Source of the DNA: CAZWZG01 sp964638245
GTDB lineage: Bacteria; Pseudomonadota; Alphaproteobacteria; Rhodobacterales; Rhodobacteraceae
Assembly (NCBI GenBank): GCA_964638245.1
Contig: CAZWZG010000112.1
Coordinates: 1-10,287, forward strand
Direction of reading: 5' to 3'
DNA: 10,287 nucleotides
Positions 6,143 to 10,287 of this stretch are shown in pieces. Position numbers and translations under genes: made by a program. The notes under the pieces were generated by a model. The model was not told the DNA's origin, did not search any database, and saw only the letters and a program-made list of their open reading frames with translations. The stretch's first letter is position 1. Every line of letters starts with the position of its first letter.

Positions 6143-7047
6143 TTCTCAAGGCTGCGCCCAAATGGTGAGGACACCTGAAACAGGTTGACCATCCGGTGGA
6201 CATCCGTGGTGCGGTTCTCGCCCGCGGCATGGAACAATGCCGGGTTGAAGAACATGGCGTCGCCCTTTTCCATCGGGCACTGAACGAAGTTCTTCTCGAA
6301 CGCCTCGGCAAAATCGGGCCGGCGATACGCCGCATATCCGGGGCGGTAGAGCTGGGAAAACGGCAGAAGTTTCGTCGGACCGGCTTCGACCCCCATGTCG
6401 ACATGTGCCAGCCCTCCCTGGAGCGTCATGAGCGGCGACAGGTCATGCACATGGGCGGGATAGCGAGCCACGGTTTCGGCCGTTTGGAACCCAAGGTGGT
6501 AATCCCGGTGCGCCCGCTGTGGCTGTCCACCCGGATGCACAAGGTTCACTTGCGCCGTCATTTGGTAGTTTGGCCCAAGCCATGCCTCGGAGGCGGCATC
6601 CATCGAGGGCGACGCGAAATAGCGAATGTGTAAGTCGGGGTCGGCGAGGCACAGCTTTTGGAGGCTGTTCCAGATGCGGTCATTGCTGCCAGCGGCGGCA
6701 AAGTGGTCGGCGCCTTCACCTTTCTCGGCCTTTTCTTCGGCGATGATACGCTCGAAGACCTTTGTGGCCGCGTCGATCGCGTCATGATCCGGCTGGGCTT
6801 GTCGCAGGATAAACGCCCCTGCCCCCTCTCCAAGAATGCGCGCCCATTCCGTCAGGATCGACCGGCGCGTGTCAGGATCACCGAGCGCAAGACGCGGCGC
6901 CTCGTAAATCGGGACGTTGCATTGGATGTCGACTGCTGTGGGGACATCGGCGGGGCTGACCGTTTGGCTGATAAGCGCCTCAAAGTCCTCCAACCGGCAC
7001 GCATCCGCGCTGTAAAACCCTGCAATCAGGTTCTGCATCTTGTTCAT
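6143..7047 (-). CDS. Phytanoyl-CoA dioxygenase (PhyH) family protein, 3' end lost in a gap
   Basis: A non-haem Fe(II)/2-oxoglutarate oxygenase of the PhyH family; 301 residues are visible. The iron ligands can be read as H180 and D182 in Q-R-A-H-R-D-Y-H-L-G and the distal H273 in N-P-A-L-F-H-A-A-G-E-N-R, with R279 or R285 (V-H-R-M-V-N-L-F) as the 2-oxoglutarate anchor. E-K-G-D-A-M-F-F-N (260-268) and M-D-A-A-S-E-A-W-L-G-P-N (149-160) are typical of the proteobacterial members. The start is ATG 7047 with GGAGG 8 nt upstream. The substrate is unknown; family members hydroxylate diverse small molecules. It is divergent from a LacI-family regulator gene (start-to-start 76 bp), which is the natural candidate to control it. 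Confidence 0.88.
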
Positions 7048-7123
7048 GGCTCAATCCTCCCGCGTGCGAGTTTGGCGGATTTGTTGCGTTGCGTCCCGCT
7101 CAAAACACATCAAGAATACATCA
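7048..7123. promoter_or_regulatory. Divergent promoter region between the PhyH and LacI-family genes
   Basis: Only 76 bp separate the two starts, so promoters and any operator must be packed here or overlap the coding regions. I see the direct repeat ACATCA at 7107-7112 and 7118-7123 (11-bp period) just before the lacI-type ATG, and the ribosome binding site GGAGG (minus) of the dioxygenase. I do not see a clear LacI-type palindrome with a central CG, nor a Shine-Dalgarno for the regulator. Confidence 0.4.
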
Positions 7124-7404
7124 ATGACCCATCGCTTTCCGATCAAGGAGATTGCCCGTCAGGCGGGTGTCGGCGTTGCAACCGTTGATCGTGTGCTGAA
7201 TGCGCGCGCCAATGTGTCCCCGCAAACGCGCAACCGCGTTCGGGCGGCAATACAGGAGCTTGAGGGCCAGGAAGCACAGCTTTCGGCGCGCGGTCGTCGC
7301 CTGTTCGTGGACTTTGTCGTCGAAGCCCCACAGCGGTTTTCAAAGGAAATCCGGCGCGCGGCCGAGACGGTCTTGCCGACGCTCGGCACAGCGGTTTTTC
7401 GGCC
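7124..7404 (+). CDS. LacI-family transcriptional regulator, N-terminal part only
   Basis: 93 residues precede an assembly gap. Residues 5-47 form a LacI helix-turn-helix and hinge: P-I-K-E-I-A-R-Q-A-G-V-G-V-A-T-V-D-R-V-L-N, then A-N-V-S-P-Q-T-R-N-R-V. The Asp in T-V-D-R-V-L-N, where most LacI proteins have Ser, is typical of the subgroup with sugar-type periplasmic-binding-protein effector domains. The segment R-R-L-F-V-D-F-V-V-E-A-P begins the effector domain. A full member is about 330-350 aa, so some 240 residues are missing, and the plus strand after the gap is antisense to the lrp-type gene. ATG 7124 matches the usual start; its ribosome binding site is poor. It may control the divergent dioxygenase gene or genes lost in the gap. 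Confidence 0.85.
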
Positions 7405-7504
7405 NNNNNNNNNNNNNNNNNNNNNNNNNNNNNNNNNNNNNNNNNNNNNNNNNNNNNNNNNNNNNNNNNNNNNNNNNNNNNNNNNNNNNNNNNNNNNNNN
7501 NNNN
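7405..7504. other. Assembly gap, 100 N, hiding most of the LacI-family gene
   Basis: The left flank is codon 93 of a LacI-family gene and the right flank is the near-C-terminal part of a convergent Lrp/AsnC gene. A complete LacI gene needs about 700-750 more bases, so the real gap is likely much larger than 100 nt, may hold further genes, or the regulator is truncated. Confidence 0.85.
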
Positions 7505-7962
7505 ACGCCCGGTTCGTCCTTGGCGCGCCGGATCACGAGGGACGTCTTGACGCTTGCCACGTTGTCGGCGGCGGTCAGTTCCTCGGTCAGAAACGTCTGG
7601 AACGTCGACAGGTCCGGCGCGACGCATTTCAGGATGAAATCAACTTCGCCGTTCAGCATGTGGCATTCACGGACCAGCGGCCATGAAATGCATTTCGCCT
7701 CGAACGCGGACAGGTCTACCTCGGCTTGGCTTTGCAGTCCGACCATCGCAAAGACTTCAACCTCGAACCCAAGCGCCCGCGCATCGACATCGGCGTGATA
7801 ACCCTTGATCAGCCCTTCGCCCTCAAGCGTGCGGACGCGGCGCAAACAGGGCGGTGCAGAGATGCCGACCCGGCTGGCCAGATCCACGTTGGTCATGCGA
7901 CCGTCGGCTTGCAGTTCAGCCAGAATCTGTCGATCAATCGGATCCAGTTTTGCAGTTGGCAT
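7505..7962 (-). CDS. Lrp/AsnC-family transcriptional regulator, last residues lost in a gap
   Basis: 152 residues are visible, nearly full length for the family (about 150-165). The N-terminal winged helix-turn-helix has L-D-x-I-D-R-Q-I-L-A-E-L-Q-A-D-G-R (6-22) and V-G-I-S-A-P-P-C-L-R-R-V-R-T-L-E (32-47); the C-terminal RAM ligand-binding domain has H-M-L-N-G-E-V-D-F-I-L-K (101-112) and the ending V-K-T-S-L-V-I (138-144). Its class senses amino acids and forms dimers and octamers. The start is ATG 7962 with AGGGGG about 9 nt upstream; the frame is open further upstream to 8049, but that part lacks family resemblance and covers the intergenic operator. It is divergent from trxB, an arrangement I recall in other Rhodobacterales. 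Confidence 0.92.
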
Positions 7963-8012
7963 GCACGGTTCCCCCTTTTTATTTTGATACGAATTCCCAA
8001 ACGGATGCGCAA

Positions 8013-8038
8013 GATTATTTCGCAAATACGCAATAATC
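8013..8038. promoter_or_regulatory. 26-bp palindrome, candidate Lrp/AsnC operator between the lrp-type gene and trxB
   Basis: GATTATT (8013-8019) and AATAATC (8032-8038) are exact reverse complements; after one mismatch (8020/8031) the next two bases, CG (8021-8022) and CG (8029-8030), also pair, around an A/T-rich centre. It lies 51 bp before the regulator start and 105 bp before the trxB start. Lrp-family sites are AT-rich imperfect palindromes and the regulators commonly autoregulate, so this is the best operator candidate in the window. Binding itself is inference. Confidence 0.5.
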
Positions 8039-8142
8039 GAAAATATCATGGCAGGACCACGTCGATGTGAGGACGTGAAACCGCCCCTTTCCCTTGCCTC
8101 GGCTGCCCCTTATATCTTGTCTCCCAAAGGACGGAGGGCACC

Positions 8143-9108
8143 ATGGCAGAGACGAAACACACCCGCGTATTGATCATCGGCTCTGGCCCCGCGGGGTACA
8201 CGGCTGCAGTGTACGCCAGCCGCGCCATGTTGGAACCCGTTCTTGTCCAGGGCATTCAGCCGGGCGGGCAGTTGACCATCACGACCGAAGTGGAAAACTG
8301 GCCCGGCGATACCGAGGTGCAGGGCCCTGATCTGATGGTGCGCATGGAAGCGCATGCCAAGGCCGTCGGCACCGAAATCATCTCCGACCACATCGCCTCG
8401 ATCGACCTTTCGACACGGCCCTTCGTGGCCAAGGGCGATGGCGGCACGACCTATACGGCCGATGCCGTGATCCTTGCGACCGGCGCGCAGGCCAAATGGC
8501 TTGGCCTGCCCTCGGAAGAGCATTTCAAAGGATTTGGCGTCTCGGCCTGCGCCACCTGCGACGGGTTCTTCTATCGTGGCAAAGAGGTTGTCGTTGTTGG
8601 CGGCGGCAATACGGCGGTTGAAGAAGCGCTGTTCCTGACGAATTTCGCCTCGAAAGTCACACTGATCCATCGCCGCGACAGCTTGCGGGCGGAGAAGATC
8701 CTCCAGAACCGGCTTTTCAACAACGACAAGGTTGAGATCCTATGGGACCACGAAATTGACGAAGTGGTCGGTGGGGACACACCAAAAGGCGTTGAAGGCA
8801 TTCGCGCTAAACATGTTGCAACGGGCGAGATTACCGAGGTGCCCTGCGCAGGGTTCTTCGTGGCGATTGGTCATGCCCCCGCTTCCGAGTTGGTCATCGA
8901 TCAACTGGAAACGCACAACGGCGGATACGTTGTCACCAAGCCGGACTCGACGGCGACCTCGATCCCGGGCGTGTTTGCCGCTGGTGACCTCACCGATCAT
9001 ATCTATCGGCAAGCGGTGACCAGTGCTGGGATGGGCTGCATGGCGGCGCTTGAAGCAGAGAAATTCCTCGCCAAGCAAGAAACCGCCCCCGCGCAAGCGG
9101 CCGAATAA
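8143..9108 (+). CDS. trxB: Thioredoxin-disulfide reductase
   Basis: Cytoplasmic FAD enzyme that passes electrons from NADPH to thioredoxin. At 321 aa it has the normal low-molecular-weight family length. The FAD-binding motif is G-S-G-P-A-G-Y-T-A-A (13-22), the redox centre is C136-A-T-C139 followed by D140, the NADPH-binding loop is G-G-G-N-T-A-V-E-E-A (153-162) with H-R-R-D (176-179) fitting NADPH preference, and the second FAD motif is F-A-A-G-D-L-T-D (278-285) with the final R-Q-A-V-T-S-A-G-M-G (289-298). ATG 8143 has GGAGG 5 nt upstream. A TATATC sequence in the leader (8111-8116) could be a -10 box, but no good -35 pairs with it. It is divergent from the Lrp/AsnC gene; 107 bp separate its stop from the next reading frame. 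Confidence 0.97.
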   Translation: MAETKHTRVLIIGSGPAGYTAAVYASRAMLEPVLVQGIQPGGQLTITTEVENWPGDTEVQGPDLMVRMEAHAKAVGTEIISDHIASIDLSTRPFVAKGDGGTTYTADAVILATGAQAKWLGLPSEEHFKGFGVSACATCDGFFYRGKEVVVVGGGNTAVEEALFLTNFASKVTLIHRRDSLRAEKILQNRLFNNDKVEILWDHEIDEVVGGDTPKGVEGIRAKHVATGEITEVPCAGFFVAIGHAPASELVIDQLETHNGGYVVTKPDSTATSIPGVFAAGDLTDHIYRQAVTSAGMGCMAALEAEKFLAKQETAPAQAAE

Positions 9109-9114
9109 TTCGAT

Positions 9115-9127
9115 ATTCGTGACGAAT
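9115..9127. promoter_or_regulatory. 13-bp palindrome downstream of trxB
   Basis: ATTCGT-G-ACGAAT has perfect 6-bp arms and a one-base centre, and it lies within a second, wider inverted repeat AATTCG (9107-9112) / CGAATT (9123-9128). It is AT-rich with no U-run, so it does not look like a terminator for trxB. Its form and position, about 90 bp before the MarR-type start, suit a MarR-family operator. The trxB stop codon overlaps the wider repeat. Confidence 0.35.
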
Positions 9128-9196
9128 TGAGGCTTTGCGGCGGCATTCGCCACAGAGCCGAAACACTAAGACCTCGCTTTCGATAAAAGTCTTTGC

Positions 9197-9215
9197 TGCA
9201 CATGCGAGATGTGCA
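9197..9215. promoter_or_regulatory. Inverted repeat touching the start codon of the MarR-Sat frame
   Basis: TGCACAT-GCGAG-ATGTGCA: perfect 7-bp arms with a 5-nt spacer, ending one base before the ATG at 9216. It occupies the place where a Shine-Dalgarno should be; only the loop GCGAG is weakly similar to one. It could be a MarR-type operator for autoregulation or an mRNA hairpin over the initiation region. Confidence 0.4.
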
Positions 9216-10287
9216 ATGCGTTCACGCATGAACACACCTGTGAGTCGCATACCTGCAAGTGCAAAGGCGAGCCCAGTGGACGAGGACGACCTTTTCCGTC
9301 TGCTCCGCCAGCTCGACGCTGAGCCCGAAGCGTCCCAGCGCGGAACAGCTTCGGCCTTGGGCATAAGCCTTGGTCGGCTCAATGCGATGCTTCGTGCGGC
9401 TGTCGAAGACGGCCTGCTCACAATCACCGATCGCGCCGGACCGGACAAGCGGGCGCGCTTTTCTTATACGCTCACAGCGCGCGGTGCGGCTGAAAAGTCC
9501 CGCCTCGTCCATCAGTTTCTTGAGCGAAAGCTCACTGAATACAACGCCTTGCATGCCGAGCTCACTGGCACGCAATCAAACCTACGCCCCCCGAAATCGA
9601 GGAACTTCGATATGCAATCCAACCTCACGCCGATCCCGGAACTGTACGTTTCCTACGACAGCGCGCAAAAACTTAAGAACGACGCCGCTGACCTGCCAAG
9701 CTGGGACCTGACTCCGCGCCAGATCTGCGACCTGGAGCTTTTGATGAACGGCGGATTCAACCCGCTCAAAGGCTTTTTGACCGAGGCCGACTATACGTCT
9801 GTGGTCGAAAACATGCGTCTTGCGGACGGAACGCTTTGGCCAATGCCGATCACACTCGACGTCAGTCAGGCCTTTGCCGACAGCATTGAGCCTGGTCAGG
9901 ACATCGCGTTGCGCGATCAGGAAGGCGTGATCCTTGCGATCCTTTCCATCGAAGACAGCTACACGCCCAACAAGGCGCGCGAGGCTGAGATGGTCTATGG
10001 CGCCGATGACGACGCGCACCCGGCGGTCAACTACCTCCACAACGTCGCCGGTCCGGTCTATTTGGGGGGCTCGATCACCGGCATCCAGCCGCCGATTCAC
10101 TACGATTTCAAGGCCCGCCGCGACACGCCAAACGAGCTGCGCGCCTATTTCCGCAAGCTGGGCTGGCGCAAGGTTGTCGCCTTCCAGACCCGCAATCCCT
10201 TGCACCGCGCGCATCAGGAACTCACGTTCCGAGCCGCAAAGGAAGCGCAGGCCAACCTGTTGATTCACCCGGTCGTCGGCATGACGA
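9216..10287 (+). CDS. MarR-like (EPS-associated type) winged helix fused in frame to ATP sulfurylase, C-terminus beyond window
   Basis: One uninterrupted frame of 357 codons, still open at the window end. Residues 24-90 match the MarR-family 'EPS-associated' regulator type: S-Q-R-G-T-A-S-A-L-G-I-S-L-G-R-L-N (40-56), a wing with R-F-S-Y-T-L-T-A-R-G (81-90), then the family's C-terminal helix with F-L-E-R-K-L-T-E-Y-N-A-L-H-A-E-L (101-116). After a 16-residue linker (117-132) the protein becomes Sat at M133. No stop codon separates them. The start could be ATG 9216 or ATG 9228; neither has a clear Shine-Dalgarno. A fusion or a readthrough-coupled pair would link a DNA-binding domain to sulfate activation. 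An alternative is two separately initiated products in one frame. I know of no described MarR-Sat protein, but I could not search. Confidence 0.7.
   Translation, partial: MRSRMNTPVSRIPASAKASPVDEDDLFRLLRQLDAEPEASQRGTASALGISLGRLNAMLRAAVEDGLLTITDRAGPDKRARFSYTLTARGAAEKSRLVHQFLERKLTEYNALHAELTGTQSNLRPPKSRNFDMQSNLTPIPELYVSYDSAQKLKNDAADLPSWDLTPRQICDLELLMNGGFNPLKGFLTEADYTSVVENMRLADGTLWPMPITLDVSQAFADSIEPGQDIALRDQEGVILAILSIEDSYTPNKAREAEMVYGADDDAHPAVNYLHNVAGPVYLGGSITGIQPPIHYDFKARRDTPNELRAYFRKLGWRKVVAFQTRNPLHRAHQELTFRAAKEAQANLLIHPVVGMT
9612..10287 (+). CDS. sat: Sulfate adenylyltransferase (ATP sulfurylase) from its internal start, partial
   Basis: Sat makes adenosine 5'-phosphosulfate from ATP and sulfate, the entry step of sulfate assimilation. 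From ATG 9612, 225 residues are visible with W-D-L-T-P-R-Q-I-C-D-L-E-L-L (31-44), G-G-F-N-P-L-K-G-F-L (47-56), the D-T-P-N-E-L-R (171-177) stretch and the ATP-binding Q-T-R-N-P-L-H-R-A-H-Q (192-202), whose H198 and H201 form the catalytic H-x-x-H. In roseobacters this protein type usually continues into an APS kinase (CysC) domain; here that lies outside the window. GAGGA (9599-9603) is 8 nt upstream of this ATG, a good ribosome binding site, and the residues from M-Q-S-N-L-T-P-I-P-E-L on match the usual Sat N-terminus. It is in the same frame as the upstream winged helix. Confidence 0.9.
   Translation, partial: MQSNLTPIPELYVSYDSAQKLKNDAADLPSWDLTPRQICDLELLMNGGFNPLKGFLTEADYTSVVENMRLADGTLWPMPITLDVSQAFADSIEPGQDIALRDQEGVILAILSIEDSYTPNKAREAEMVYGADDDAHPAVNYLHNVAGPVYLGGSITGIQPPIHYDFKARRDTPNELRAYFRKLGWRKVVAFQTRNPLHRAHQELTFRAAKEAQANLLIHPVVGMT

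Noticed and set aside
7505..7798. Apparent continuation of the LacI frame to the right of the gap on the plus strand
   Set aside because: It is antisense to the Lrp/AsnC gene and does not resemble a LacI effector domain.
7963..8049. 29-residue N-terminal extension of the Lrp/AsnC protein
   Set aside because: The extension has no family similarity, covers the palindromic operator candidate, and the ATG at 7962 has its own ribosome binding site.
9582..10268. 228-codon minus-strand open frame opposite Sat
   Set aside because: It is antisense to well-recognised Sat coding sequence. High GC content commonly gives such long mirror frames, and the product resembles nothing I know.
1..10287. CRISPR arrays, insertion sequences, transposase genes, tRNA or rRNA genes, phage or toxin-antitoxin modules
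   Set aside because: I looked for regular repeats, terminal inverted repeats, transposase motifs and cloverleaf-like segments and found none that I can support.

Overview
The window looks like a GC-rich alphaproteobacterial chromosome of the Rhodobacteraceae/Roseobacter type. The evidence is gene content and order: ubiK divergent from lgt, lgt translationally coupled to a MidA-type methyltransferase gene and then pgeF, an Lrp/AsnC regulator divergent from trxB, a Hint-domain protein, and a Sat protein of the roseobacter type. This placement rests on remembered family resemblance, not on a search. The sequence is draft: three runs of exactly 100 N (3249-3348, 6043-6142, 7405-7504) look like scaffold gaps of unknown true size, and each one interrupts a gene.

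Left part (1-1886, minus strand): ubiK, then a 251-bp spacer, then a YbjN-domain gene, proC (TTG start) and, overlapping the proC stop by ATGA, the first 12 codons of a probable csaA. These are housekeeping functions: ubiquinone biosynthesis, proline synthesis, and a tRNA-binding or chaperone-like protein. Centre-left (1980-4616, plus strand): lgt, midA (GTGA overlap) and pgeF, a compact run for lipoprotein maturation, a complex I assembly-type methyltransferase and peptidoglycan quality control. A 7-bp hairpin follows pgeF.

Middle (4617-7404): a 48-aa strongly basic small protein with a good ribosome binding site, then a 271-aa Hint-domain protein that seems to lack the catalytic Cys and His. 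Convergent to it is a phytanoyl-CoA dioxygenase-type Fe(II)/2-oxoglutarate enzyme, divergent from a LacI-family regulator of which only the N-terminal 93 residues remain before a gap.

Right part (7505-10287): an lrp/asnC regulator gene, nearly complete, is divergent from trxB, with a 26-bp imperfect palindrome between them that is a plausible Lrp operator. After trxB comes the most unusual feature. A MarR-like winged-helix domain of the EPS-associated type runs in frame, with no stop codon, into ATP sulfurylase (Sat). The combined reading frame starts at 9216 and leaves the window open at 10287. Sat also has its own ATG at 9612 with a good Shine-Dalgarno sequence, so the locus could make both a regulator-Sat fusion and free Sat. 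Two perfect inverted repeats lie just upstream of the fusion frame, one of them touching its start codon.
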